From Ceriagrion tenellum (lineage: Eukaryota > Arthropoda > Insecta > Odonata > Coenagrionidae): 64,000 bases of DNA. This document shows, one piece after another, positions 1 through 10,699 of the stretch (positions are counted from its first letter, which is position 1; every line of letters starts with the position of its first letter). The notes beneath the pieces are model-generated. The model was given only the letters and a program-made list of their open reading frames with translations. It did not search any database and was not told the DNA's origin. Where the stretch lies: positions 68,312,123-68,376,122 of the forward strand of contig OY720636.1 of NCBI GenBank assembly GCA_963169105.1, written 5' to 3'. A program made the translations under genes and the position numbers.

Positions 1-1105
1 CCGGGGATCTTATCAAATATCCGAAAAAATACCGAATAGTTTAGGAATTGCGGGCGTAAGGCAATTTCAAGATTGTGATATTCTGTGCAGCAGTTAATTG
101 CTTACAGAAATGGATAATAAGTGGTTAGCCGTTCCACAGGCAAAGGCAGTTATCCAATCGTACACTAGACAGAATATTTTTATCTATTTTTCGGACACAT
201 TCACATCGTCCGTCAAAAAAATCTAGCCAATCAAATCATTTTAACACGGTTGATAGAACTTAGACGATATTTCGCACATAATGGCTGACCTATTGTATTC
301 GATGATATTATCCAAGGAGATGTTGCCGAGACTGCTTACCAAAGAGTACTTAGTTCTATATATTTTCGAATTTTAGCAGCTTATCAGAAACAAAGGAGGT
401 TTAACGAGAAAGCAATATGTAATACTCCACGATTTTCTATTCCCATGTTTTAAAAATTAATTACATGAGTATTAAACATTTTTAAGATATCAAGTTATTC
501 ATAATTCAAGCTAATTCCATCTGTACGATAAAGGTTCTCACTTAATGGATGCATAATTTATATTCAATACATATTTTCTCATTTTATTTCCAAGAACCAC
601 CAGAGTTTGTTTTTTATAGCTTTTATCAAAATAATTTTTAAAAACGTAATTTGAGAAGATGCGTACCAGTGAAAAAATATTCTGCATTCTTACATTTCTG
701 TAACAACTTTAATTCAGCACAGTACATCGACATTTAAATACCTATATTGTCACAATTCCTAAATACAGATGGGTAATCGGACCAAACCATGGACAAGCCA
801 CAAATTTGACCGTGTCTGCGTCACGGTAATCAACCACCTCTAGACGCGGAAGCGATACATCAGATTCGCAGCTGGCAGCGTAAAGCGGTGTACATAGGGG
901 AGCATTCGTTGTGCCTGAATTGGTCTGCCATCGTACACCTCAGGACATGCTGGATTGAATGGCGACGACCGATGGCAAGCAACATCTCACCGTTGAGTCA
1001 ACACGAAGCCACAAGCGGAGCCCAAATAGTTGAAGCAGTTCAGCGCGGGTGACTGCTTTGGATATGAAGAGGATGATGGTTTGATTTTATAGGCAATAAT
1101 AGTTA
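1..1105. other. Intronic AT-rich sequence, no recognisable feature
   Basis: By position this belongs to the intron downstream of the last readable dys exon. I see no protein similarity, splice-bounded reading frame or clear repeat. The stretch around 780-1060 is more GC-rich than its surroundings and may be old repeat, but I cannot assign it. Confidence 0.4.
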
Positions 1106-1106
1106 A

Positions 1107-1620
1107 AAAGAGGCCTTCAGCCAGAGGAAAAACTTGCTATGCAATAAAAGCCTGGATCTGGAGCTGAGAAAGAGACTAGCTCAATGTTATTCATGGAGCG
1201 TTTTCATGTATGGATGTGAAGCGTGGACATTAGGTAAGAGGGAAAGAAATAGAATAGAAGCTTATGAAATGTGGGTGTGGAGAAGGATGGGAAAAGTAAG
1301 ATGGGTAGATAAGATGAGAAATGAAGAGGTTTTGAGCAAAGTAAAAGAAGGAAGATCGCTCCTAAAGGAAATTAGGAAAAGGCAAGGAAACTGGTTAGGC
1401 CATGTAATACGAGGGAATGGTATATAAACTGTGGCACTTGAGGGTTCAGTTGAAGGAAAGAAAAAGAGAGGAAGGAGAAGAATTAAATTGGTGGATCAGG
1501 TGAAGAACATCAGCTATGATGAAGCAAAGAAGGAAGCTCGGGACAGAAGCGGATGGAGACAGCAGTGATGTACGGAACCTGCCAGCAGGCAGAATACCAG
1601 ATGATGATGATGAATAGATA
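1107..1620 (+). mobile_element. Non-LTR retrotransposon (LINE) 3' fragment, end of reverse-transcriptase ORF
   Basis: The translated sequence has the hallmark C-terminal block of an insect LINE polyprotein. It reads from KEAFSQRKNLL through the landmarks YGCEAWTL, EMWVWRRMGKVRW and NWLGHVIRGNG. A premature stop near 1426 interrupts the frame. After it the same frame continues with a basic stretch (KKKRGRRRIKLVDQVK) and the usual ending, KEARDRSGWR. The copy is 5'-truncated to roughly the last 170 codons. It ends in a short GAT-rich microsatellite tail near 1600-1615, typical of target-primed reverse transcription. It is a dead fragment inside a dys intron, in the opposite orientation to dys. 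I do not assign a clade. Confidence 0.85.
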
Positions 1621-1830
1621 AAATATGAATCACTTATTACAATAGAGTAAATTCATCATTAATGTTATTATCTTGCTTTGTTGCGGGGCACACTCGTAGA
1701 TAATGTTTTAGTGCATAATTACTAAGAAGAATAGTAAATGAAGAAGAATTAAAATAAATGAATAATCAACTTTTGAATAAACTTTACTGAGAAGAAAAAT
1801 AAATGAATAATCTCCAAACATTGCATGTAA

Positions 1831-1896
1831 CAAATGATGTGGCACTCGCACGGGTGCATATACACCAGGGTTGAAATTCGCATGTCAAATGATTTT
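1831..1896 (-). mobile_element. SINE-B 3' body fragment
   Basis: This stretch aligns with 49475-49545: both share a block reading AAATGATGTGG, then GGTGCATATAC, then a TTGGAATTCG-like block and an AT-rich run containing TCATT. At the 49.5 kb locus the same sequence is joined to a tRNA-like B box, so I read this as the antisense 3' body of that SINE family with its tRNA head missing. Confidence 0.5.
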
Positions 1897-1922
1897 TTCA
1901 TTGCGAATTTCAACCCTGGTGT
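1862..1922. repeat. Perfect 21-bp inverted repeat (hairpin)
   Basis: The arms at 1862-1882 and 1902-1922 are exact reverse complements, starting ACACCAGGG and ending in CCCTGGTGT. The 19-base loop is AT-rich. The left arm overlaps the SINE-B fragment, so the right arm looks like an inverted re-copy of part of that SINE. Confidence 0.85.
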
Positions 1923-2119
1923 AAATGAATAATCAACATTTTCGTTTCAAAATCTTCCCCTCAATACAATTTTATCTCAATGTTGACAAACAAATGAGGG
2001 TGGAAACGAGCACCTCTTCGCTGCCAATTTTCTAAGGAAATTAAGGGTGTTCTATTGCATATGAGCAGATGATACGTGAGTCGGATTTTCACGCGGATAT
2101 AAATACTGCCAGCCCCTGT

Positions 2120-2343
2120 CCGCCAGATATCGCGATCTAAAATAACAAAAATTCGTTAAGTTTCCACAGAATTCTCATAATCTCACACCAACCTAGGTTT
2201 TGACAATATTAATGCACTTTCATGGTTCTTTTTCACCATTTATATACATATAGTATTGTCGAAACCTTGGTAGGGACGTGTTGAAAAAGATTTAGCGGTT
2301 AACTAAACAAATTTTTATCATTTGAGATCCTGATATCTGGCGG
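2120..2343. mobile_element. Small foldback / MITE-like element
   Basis: The outer ends CCGCCAGATAT (2120) and ATATCTGGCGG (2343) are exact reverse complements, and the similarity runs inward for about 43 bp with mismatches. A second inner pair, around CCAACCTAGGTTTTGACAAT and its partner near 2255-2275, extends the stem. The whole 224-bp unit can therefore fold on itself around a short centre near 2220-2240. There is no coding potential. This fits a non-autonomous foldback element. I could not identify a clear target-site duplication. Confidence 0.65.
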
Positions 2344-3264
2344 GAAGGTCATTTCCAAGGTTGTTTTCTATCACGTAAATTACAGTGTGTTGTCCAAGCA
2401 TTGGTGGGAGTGTGGACATAAAAATTCTGTGAAAATTAATTCCTTTCATTGCCAAAAAGTCCTTACATTTTGATTTCATGATATCTGTAGCCAACTATCA
2501 CAATGTATCGCCTTATTCGTAAAAATTTTCACGAACTCTGGCGTCAGAAATGTCGCCATGTGAACAGCGTCGTAAGGAATACAATATATGAACGGAGATT
2601 AATGCTCTCCAAAATGATAACCACGGTGACGTTCTAAGTTTTTTTAATATTTTATTTTTCCTTCGCCGGTCTTTCTTTCCTCTCCGTTGTTCCCGCTGCG
2701 GGGGAGATGGGAAAGTTTTGGTGTTCGAAGTTCGCCTTCCTCTGCCTCTCCTCCATTACTTCGCGCTCCCTCTATTGTTTTTCAAAGCCTCAGCATTGTC
2801 TCTCCCTTTCGCCCCGTGTGGGAAAAGGTCCCCAAATCAAACGTCTAATGGTCCACCTTTTGACAGGGATACATGCTCGCCCCGTGACTTTTTTTTTCTT
2901 TCGGAAATCGATTTTTGTCAGTCATGGTCCTTTATACGGAACAGCAGATTGCGGGCCATTTATCTTGCACTCTCTCTCACTCTCTATCACTGGCCACACA
3001 CATACACTCAGGCGGAAGGGATACACAAGAGCTGGAGAGAGCGCGGAGATGGCAATTCATGCCGATTGTGTGACCATATCCTTCCTCTGTCTCGAATGCC
3101 GGTCATCGAAACCTATCTTTTCTCAAGAGCCGACAATGTAATTGTTTGCAATCCCTGCGCAAGGTGGAGGAGAACGCAAAGACCATGAGGAAGAAAATTT
3201 CCACCTTGACTGAAACCACGCGAGATGGAGACAGGGACGAAAAGAGGGATGGGTAGGTGCCGAA
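2344..3264. other. Intronic sequence with pyrimidine-rich, moderately GC-rich centre
   Basis: The centre (about 2640-3260) is richer in C and T and in GC than its flanks, which opens two overlapping frames of 144-156 codons on the plus strand (2707-3141 and 2718-3188). Both are low-complexity, overlap each other in different frames and show no family signature, so I do not call them genes. Confidence 0.35.
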
Positions 3265-3675
3265 AAAAACTAGGGCAAATTGTGTCTCACAACTTTTAGA
3301 GGGATTAAGGTGGGAGCCTCTAGAGACTTGGAGGCTACACGCTAGTCTTAGCTAGCTTGGAAAATTCAGAACTGGTGTGTTTCAGAGCAACATACAGGAT
3401 ATTATCATGACGCCTCACTAAGTTTCTATGTCTGACAGAAGCAAATATAATTATTGAGATGTATTTCCGGACAGATTGGTACGAAAACTCGTTCTTTCCC
3501 AGCACAATAAGCCACCTTAATAAAAACTGAGCTCCACTAAATACACTCCCATAATATACGTCACCATTTCTCCTCCCAAAACATTATCTCTTACGTTCTT
3601 ACACGTCTGGTGTCCTAACACCCCCTCCCACACGCCCATGAGGCGGCTCGTAGGGTAATATGTAGATTTAGATGC
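3265..3675 (+). repeat. Dispersed repeat family W, copy 1
   Basis: Landmarks in order are GGGATTAAGGTGGGAGCC, a block around GAGGCTACACGCTAG, AAAACTGAGCTCCACTAAAT, CGTCACCATTTC, GGTGTCCTAACACCCCCT, GGCGGCTCGTAGGGT and a GTAGAT tail. The same order recurs at 8155-8461, 51209-51366 and 54685-55180, and in antisense at 27165-27245. The simple (GTAGAT)-type tail suggests a retroposed SINE or the 3' end of a LINE. There is no reading frame. Confidence 0.75.
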
Positions 3676-3689
3676 AAAAGAAGACACTG

Positions 3690-4140
3690 GCATGGGAAGT
3701 TTGAGTAAGAATTCCTTTGCGAAGGATTTCCGCTAAAGAGAGTAAGTTTGACTCATGAAAATTTAATTCTGGTCATCTCATTCCAATATATTTCGGCTCT
3801 TATGTTGCGCCTCACCTGAATGACAAAAATATTTTTAATCATCGAATCCCAGAGCGGAGTTGAGAATAACGCGAAGGCCGAGAGAGAAAAAGTTTTCCCA
3901 TTGCTAAAATTAGGCGAGATGGAAGCATAATAATATGGATGGGAAGGGACCTAAAAGAAGAACCAGGCATGGAGAGTTGGGGTGAGGTTTTCCTCATTAC
4001 AAATGTTTCGATAAAACACAAAGGATTTCCGCTGAAAAGAGAAAGTATAACTCATTAAAAATCAATGCTGGTTTACTCATTCTCGAGTACTTCATTTCTT
4101 ATGTAGTAGCTTACTTGAATGGCAACTATTTTTATCGTAA
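3690..4140. repeat. Imperfect local tandem duplication (about 150-180 bp units)
   Basis: 3690-3840 and 3965-4140 share an ordered series of words: GGCATGG, AAGGATTTCCGCT, AAGAGA, AACTCAT, TCTCATTC or similar, and TGAATGGCAA versus TGAATGACAA, followed by TATTTTTA. The units are separated by about 125 bp of unrelated sequence. They are old and diverged. Confidence 0.6.
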
Positions 4141-7100
4141 AATAGTTAGGTATTAGCGGTTTGCTAAGGTATGGAAAACTGTAGACCCTTGCTATTTTTA
4201 TTGATATATCTCATACATTAGATATAAGAAAGATCAAGAAAGCAGGAGTGGCATATGGGAAGAGCGAGGTGTGAGAATCAAAGTGAGAGACCAGCTGATA
4301 AAGTGGCTTATATTCGCGAACAATCGAGCGTTAGTTAGTCGATCACCAAAGGAATTGCAAACTTGCAATAGCATTTTTGGAAAATTTGGAATGTAGGAAA
4401 AACGTTAGAAAACAAAATAGTAATGAGATTTTCAAGGAAAAAGAAAACGAGGCGTGCTGGTCAATAGTGTAATTGCTTCATCAGGGCTACAATGAATTCA
4501 CAGGGTTAAAAAATTGGTTAGTTAATGCAAATGGGTGACTTCAAAGATACATTGAGTTAGTTGTAGCCCTAAAAGGGGATTTTTCTGTTACGAAACTTTG
4601 GCGATGAACATTTAACGACCTTTTTTTTTATCCGTGACATTTCATCTTCCTAAGAAAACCTGATAATTTAATGTTTGTCATCGACTGATAATAATCAGTT
4701 CCCCATTCATCTAATTCCACATTTTTAATTTGTACAAGTTTATTTCGCTATCGTCCCCGCAAAACATTGTAAAATTTATGACACGTTGTGTACATACGGT
4801 GCACGCAGTTACACCGCCGCGCGCGCTTGAGTAGGAGCAAAAAAAAAGACTCTCGGCGGGATCGTTTCCAGCTCTTAATAAATGTAAAAGTAAAACAACA
4901 CCTCCCGCTTCTCGACCGTTTCTTGTTTTATTGCGTCCCAAAGGGCAATCCCGCAGCATTTCACCGGCGCGACTGTCTGGAACAAGACAGGGTGGGGACT
5001 CTTAAACTAAAGGGCGTAGATCTATCCCCCTACAATTTTCAAAGCCCTTTAAAAAATATTAACCTTTATATCTCGCCCCTGGCGTTCGGGGTGATTAATT
5101 TATAGCGCAGGTCAAATGTGACTTGCATTAATTCGCCATTGATATTGTTCTATAATATACGAGCGTGCAGTACTATAGGGGACCAGTGGGGATTTATGAC
5201 GACCAACTAGGCAGCGATACAGTTTTCTGCGCTTGAATTATGTCTCTTATTGAAACACTTACGCTGTGATCGACTTGTGTTTGGTCCAAAATGCAAGGGC
5301 AGAGCTCTTACTTTGCGTCTCATTAACGGCGATACTCGTGATAATGTATTTTTTGAAATTAGCAGGACACTTTTGATGATATACAGCTACAATTAATAGT
5401 AACGATGCAAGTAATTTTTGCTAATAAATCAATAAATTCGTCCACTTTCTACTTCTTCACGAATAAATTACCTGCCCCCATCTTGAACGAACGACTAGGA
5501 GTCCGCCCGTGATAAATCACGCGAAAGTTACACTACATGCATTATGAGACTGGGTCATGGCATACTCCCCGAGAATAATAATTAAATATGCGACTCGATA
5601 AATACACACTATCCTACTTACAATATGCGCGGCAAAAGTGTACTTCAATGTCGATAGGAATGGCCACTATTTTTAGACGTCTGACTTTGAATTATGACAC
5701 AAACTAACAGATTTCCTAATTTAGCAAAATGTAGAGGTGATAAATTAAACATAGTCTGTACAAATGATATATCATTACTGAGCTTCTTGTCGGAGAGGAA
5801 GTTTTTAGTGAGCATTACATATACACAGAATTAAATAATTTGACTCAAATTCCGACCAAGATAACCCTGTACTCTGCCGTACGGTCGCCTGTTACAAGTA
5901 CTTAAATCAAATCGCTGGATGTTGGACACCAAAGATCATTTATCTTTTACTTAACGTATTGAACTAAATTTTTAGCCGTGTTTCTTTCTTATTAACTAAT
6001 CTATTATGTTGAATGAAACGTATGAAAATTATTTTTGAATATCTCACTAAACATTTTACGAATATATGATTCTCTTGTCGTGGTCACTCTCTGGCAGGTT
6101 ATCTATGTGGTTTGTATCGGAGTTATTGCCAATAATTTCCTCCTCATCCACTGTAATTTTTAAAAGTAGCAATATTCGTATTTTTCTTTCGTGTGTCTTA
6201 TTTTAAACTATATTCTTATAGTTTTTTAACAGATAGTGGAAAAATAAGAATAGGACACAATTATTTAGGGACAAAACTGCGATCGGTGGGTCCGGATATC
6301 CAGATCTGAATAAAATGTCTTTTATCTACCACAGAAAAGAATTAAATCATCATTATATTACGTTCATTGAACCATAATTGCCTTAAAACTCAACTACCAC
6401 TGCTATGGATTTGATAATGGGGGCGGAGTAAAAAATAGAGCATTTTTAAATCCCTCTGAAAGTTAAATACCCAGGCAACCCTACTCAAGGGTTAAAGTAC
6501 TTTTGAAAAAAATGCAGTGAGTAATTTGGCAGCGATGAGACAAATACTAGGATTTTACATTCTAATGCATGAAAATCGCCACCAGAAGATTGGAGAGATT
6601 AAAAATGTTGCCAGTGGCGAAATCACGCAACCTCATCCCCTTCAACAATTATATTTTATCCTGCCACGCCTGCGAATCCCTTTTTTCGCTTACAAAAAAA
6701 TGAGAGCGACACATAAATATGTTTGAAGAGCTTCATTTATTTTTTTCTGCCATAAATTACCCAGCCATTGTTGAATGTAAGCCCGGTAAGCTTGTGTTCG
6801 CTCGCCCCTCTGGTGCGTGTAAGCGCGTATCAAAATTCCCGCGCAAGTATTTCATCCGTGTTTTCTTTTAACTAGCGGCGCCGATCGTACACCGCGCGTG
6901 GGATGGGCACGCGGCTGCCGACTGGGGAGTTTCCGCCTTCAAGTCCGGGAGATACCGATGCCCGCGCCCAGTTCAAGGTTGCGAGCGGATATTTTTTACA
7001 CACCCAAACATTTTTCCAAATTAAAAGGTGATGAGGGCAGCCAATGCCCACGCACTACAAGGCACCTCGGAGGCGAGACACGCAATAACGGCTTAGGAAA

Positions 7101-8154
7101 AGGAGCTCCAAGGAAAAAGAAACAGGCAACGTTCTCAAAGTAGTTCAACTTGGCTAACATTTCTCCAAAGGTTTGGCGACGCAAGATGAGCCATAAAAGT
7201 AACATATTAAGATTAGTAACAAGAAGGGAAGACGGAATAAAGAGACAAGGTGAGTACCGAAAATTCGCTTATTAGAGGGCTTCTTTCTCTTGACACTTTT
7301 TTCTGGAAATTTCGCTTTTTTGACACACAAAGCAACACTTTTCACGAGATAGGACTGTCATGATTACTTACCAAAATGAGGGAAATGTCATAATTCACTA
7401 GCAATTGAAAAAAATACTTAGCCAATATTGTCTAAGTAAAGCTACCAATACACAGTTAATTAGTAATTTAATTTCATGAGGAATACTGATGTAGGATAAT
7501 TAGTTCCATTTCTTCGATTAAGATTCCCTAAATCTGAGGTAAACGTAATCTCCAATTCCCTAAATCAGAGGTAAACGTAAATTTATTTATTAAGGAAAAA
7601 AATTAGAATTCTTCATCTTTCGATATTATTTTTGACCATGTTTATTGAATTAAACCCATTGATAATTACAATTCAATATTAGGAGACTAGTAGCAGATTT
7701 AAAAAAAAATGCCTTAGAGTATTTACTGATTATATGGTTATTGGTACTTTCATTCGTAAGCAATAATGCTGTTCATTTCGTCTTATGGAGAACGAGAAAC
7801 AAAAAAATATTGAATTGTGGACTCGTAAAATGCCATAAAAACAAAAAGCGACAACTTCTTATCAGATACAGTAATACTTTGCATAAAAGGAATGTTTTAC
7901 GACCGTCAGCTGTGGCGGTGGTAGTTGGGCTTCATACTCTGACTCCTTTCACCTTTCAACTTGGCACTTCACTCGGAGTAAAAATACGAGCTAAAACACG
8001 AGCGCCTCCGTTAGACGCCTGATTGCTCCCACCATACGTGAATCACCGCTGCTTGTTCCATAGGGGTTTACGGAGTGTGATATTATTCATTCAACTATTT
8101 ACAAAAATACCAATAAGAGATCTGTTCGAAAACCAAATGGTCGCATAGAGAGAA
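4141..8154. other. Intronic sequence, mostly unannotatable
   Basis: I found no gene. Reading frames such as 4788-5105(+) and 6898-7143(+) are short, lack family motifs and have no splice context. 6800-7080 is locally CpG-containing and GC-rich. A small duplication at 7523-7580 is listed separately. Confidence 0.35.
7523..7580 (+). repeat. 26-bp tandem duplication, period 32
   Basis: The unit ATTCCCTAAATC(T/A)GAGG, continuing TAAACGTAA, occurs at 7523-7548 and again at 7555-7580 with a single base difference, separated by a 6-base spacer. Confidence 0.9.
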
Positions 8155-8461
8155 AAATACGGGTACTATTCCATTTTAAAATCAAATTAAACCAAAAGAA
8201 ATATAAAATACAAAGGAAAGCAGCAAGTTTCGTCAAAAACTGCTACGAGCGAACGTATAGTTTTCCATAAACTTTAAAGGGATTAGAGTAGGAGCCCCAA
8301 GAAACTCGGAGGCTGCACGGAAAAAAATTGTTCTTTCCGCGAACAATATGCGATCACCAAAAACTGAGCTCCACTCAATACAATCCCACAATACACGTCA
8401 CCATTTCACCTCCCAAAACCTTATCCCTTACATTTTTACACGGCTCGTGGTTTATGGCGGG
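8155..8461 (+). repeat. Dispersed repeat family W, copy 2 (internally deleted)
   Basis: It carries the W landmarks TTTCGTCAAAAACTGCTA, GGGATTAGAGTAGGAGCC, CTCGGAGGCTGCACG, AAAACTGAGCTCCACT, CGTCACCATTTCACCTCCC and CCTTATCCCTTAC. Compared with copies 1 and 4 it lacks the middle section and stops before the GGCGGCTCG block. Confidence 0.7.
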
Positions 8462-9065
8462 TTGCCAGAACATTTATTTATGGAATCAATAATTATGAGA
8501 TCCGTGAAGTTATAGATCTCAGAAAAATATTTGGGTTACAGGAACACATATACTTGTTACATAACTTATTTACCAATAGTTGATTGGTTCGAATATTCGA
8601 TCAGATCTTCTGCTGCCGGATGAAATTTATGAAAGTTAAGTCAACGAATTATGGCTAATGCACATGATAATTAAGTAGCACGAATAAACAAACTGGTCAT
8701 CTGTCTCAAAACAAATTTTTGTCCAGTAATTAAGTTTCCAAACGGTTAATCGCGCATCCGCCATATTGGCTACTTATGGAAATCATTACTCCATTCCGTA
8801 AGTTATGAAACCAATAAAATCGAATGCTTCAGGTGCAGTTGTAGGTTGGTTGCCATGGCTTACGGATTCCATAACTTTATTGTTTACATCTGTGTCATTG
8901 CTTCAACGGGCCATTAGAAGTTGAAACTACAAAAAAAATAGCAGCTATTTTTCCGGGCGGAGGAGTCTAAATGAGGACTTCAGGCGTTTTGGTGTTATGG
9001 TTTATCTTCGTTCAGAAATGAAGGAAAGGAGTCTGAAGAGTATAACAAAACGAGGTTGCACTCAC
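8462..9065. other. dys: Intron immediately downstream of the last readable dys exon
   Basis: On the minus strand this begins with the donor GTGAGT of the exon at 9066-9253. I see no repeat or exon here. The following coding exon must begin with one base to complete a split codon, and I find no candidate in the window. Confidence 0.6.
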
Positions 9066-9253
9066 TTGCGGTCGACGTTGAGGATCTTCATGTCGAGGGC
9101 GTGCAGCGTGGTGAACACGTGGGTTGCTCCCTGTACCACGCACTCGCGCGTCTCTGGCATGGCGAGGGGCGTGCACGCGGCCAGGAACACCCGCTCGTTG
9201 CGGCTGCACAGCGGCAGCGTGCTCGGTAGGAAGTGCCCCTTCACCAGCACCAC
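9066..9253 (-). CDS. dys: dysfusion, internal exon: end of PAS-A and linker toward PAS-B
   Basis: This 188-nt exon encodes 62 codons plus two bases of a split codon. It starts VVLVKGHFLPSTLPLCSRNE and continues through FLAACTPLAMPETREC, then VVQGATHVFTTLHALDMKI and NVDR. This C-terminal edge of PAS-A with the GAT-VFTT-H-LDMKI linker is characteristic of the dysfusion/NPAS4 class of bHLH-PAS proteins. The acceptor is a pyrimidine-rich run ending CCTGCAG, and the donor after base 9066 is GTGAGT. It joins in phase 0 to the exon at 10428-10655 and leaves in phase 2. Family knowledge: dysfusion partners with Tango/ARNT in the nucleus and controls tracheal fusion-cell and leg-joint genes in Drosophila. 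The next exons, expected to encode PAS-B, lie outside the window. The alternative frame at 8997-9320(+) is a shadow. Confidence 0.93.
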
Positions 9254-9954
9254 CTGCAGGGACGAAAGGGAAAGGTCAGTCCATTCATTAATCGGGTGCT
9301 TGTGTCGCAAAAAGGTATAAATATGCACTGTTTAGAACAAATATTCATTTCGCGAAAACACGACATTACCAAGAGGGCCTATCAATAGCGCATTAAGTTC
9401 ATTGTTTTGGGGGATGAAGGGGACGGATTGATACTTTTCAGAGGTCTGGGGGTGGAATGAAATGCTTCATGACTACCATTTTTCCAATTCTACCGGCTAT
9501 TCTGTGGGTCATTACGGAAATGTGCCTCAATGAGCGGTAAAATAAAGGTTAGATGATTTTTTTAATGAATTAAATAAACTTTTACAGACCACAGAAAAAG
9601 TTCAAACTCTACCACGACTCGGGTTTCGGTGGATAATCTAAATCATCAGGTGATTAAAAACTGCATAAAACCACATTATTTTTTAAAAATTTCTTCCATA
9701 GTCAATAAAAGATACACATGTATACAACAAATATCGTGATGGCGTACCACAAAGTTAGCAAATGTCGCGTTAAATGGTTAACTTCTAGCTAAAATCGTTC
9801 TAATTTTTATGTGGATAACAAATACGATCAAGAGAATAATTGAAAATTAGAATGAGGAAGATAAAAAAGTACAAAGCAGATTTTTCTGTCTAGCAAAATA
9901 TATCCACCCCATGGAGTTTTTCCTTGATTGTTTATGATTCACAATTAAAAATAT

Positions 9955-10046
9955 CATTAGCCTGGACTCAGAATTGAACCCAGATCCCTCGATTTCATAC
10001 TGAATGCTCTAACCAATGAAGCTGCCCATGCGTCCTCTTCCACTGT
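9955..10046 (-). mobile_element. SINE-B, tRNA-derived head
   Basis: Read on the minus strand, this has a tRNA-like A box (TTCATTGGTTAGAGCA, 10005-10020) followed about 25 bases later by a B box (GGTTCAATTCT, 9970-9980). This is the spacing of an internal RNA polymerase III promoter. There is no acceptor-stem pairing or 3' structure of a true tRNA. Related pieces occur at 49470-49590 and 63935-64000, so it is a dispersed SINE rather than a tRNA gene. Confidence 0.75.
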
Positions 10047-10191
10047 GAATCTCATAGGGCCTCTAACGAGCAAGTTGTCCTCACAAGTACCGTGCATGTA
10101 ATTTCTAAGGTACCCGTATGCTATGCGGTATAGTCCACGAGGTAAAGCCCAACTTTAAACTCAAAGGTGTTTCCTGTGGACATTTTCGAAG

Positions 10192-10318
10192 AACTACGGA
10201 ACTAGCTGCGCAGTAACTTAAAAGGAGTCACCCGCTAGTGATCCCAATTTCACATAATCATGTGATCACTGTTGAGTTACTCCGTTAAAGTTACTGCGCA
10301 GCAGCTAGTTCCGTAGTT
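10192..10318. repeat. Imperfect 37-40 bp inverted repeat with inner stem
   Basis: The left arm at 10192-10228 (AACTACGGAACTAGCTGCG, then CAGTAACTT) pairs with the right arm at 10279-10318. The right arm carries three extra bases (an additional GCT) and ends with the complement. Inside the loop AGTGATC and GATCACT form a second short stem. It is a small foldback element within the short dys intron, about 110 bp from the exon at 10428. Confidence 0.75.
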
Positions 10319-10427
10319 TTTTTAAGAGTTTTCCCTAGCATGAGAATAATACTTGTCCCTACAAATGCTAAAAATCAATCGAGCCAACTCTACTCCCACG
10401 GTCTATATCAATACATGATCTCCTTAC

Positions 10428-10655
10428 CTTTTGGTCTCCGAATCTCATCTGCCTCCGGGCGTTCCTCGACACGTTCATCCGACAGAGGAACAGGCGCTGG
10501 TCCTTGTCCATCGGGGGGCCGCCGCAGCCTCCGACGACACCCACGCCTGGTCCACCGGCGCCCGATCCGCCCCCGCACAGCTCCGCCTGGATGCCGCGGT
10601 GATCCTGCTTGTCTATGATGTCGTACACGCTGTCTCCGTGGATCAAGAGATCCTC
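10428..10655 (-). CDS. dys: dysfusion, internal exon: core of PAS-A domain
   Basis: This 228-nt exon (76 codons, phase 0 on both sides) begins EDLLIHGDSVYDIIDKQDHR and ends CRMNVSRNARRQMRFGDQK. The first part is the PAS-A helix region that follows the YLGHSM motif of the upstream exon. The last part is the FLCRMNVSRN strand typical of the dysfusion/NPAS4 class. Residues 28-48 are a glycine-rich low-complexity insert (GGGSGAGGPGVGVVGGC, then GGPP) lying between conserved blocks. This looks like a loop expansion rather than folded core. The acceptor is a pyrimidine-rich run ending AATCAG, and the donor is AAG/GTAAGG. High GC content opens long frames in other frames and on the other strand (10408-10740, 10431-10682), which I regard as shadows. 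Confidence 0.95.
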
Positions 10656-10699
10656 CTGATTGGCGGAAGGAGGGAGATATGAAAGAGAAGAAGAGAGGA

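Larger units (their letters stand above)
9254..10427 (-). other. dys: Short dys intron (1,174 bp)
   Basis: It is bounded on the minus strand by donor GTAAGG (after base 10428) and the acceptor CCTGCAG next to base 9253. It contains an antisense SINE head, a 37-40 bp inverted repeat and, at 9623-9649, a CTGATGA...GAAAC motif on the minus strand like those described in the findings. The intron is phase 0. Confidence 0.85.

Noticed and set aside
2707..3188. Two overlapping ORFs of about 150 codons
   Set aside because: Different frames over the same pyrimidine-rich DNA, with no motif. Typical chance opening.
9955..10046. Possible functional tRNA gene
   Set aside because: A and B boxes are present, but there is no acceptor-stem complementarity and no credible anticodon arm. 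Related pieces elsewhere in the window point to a SINE.
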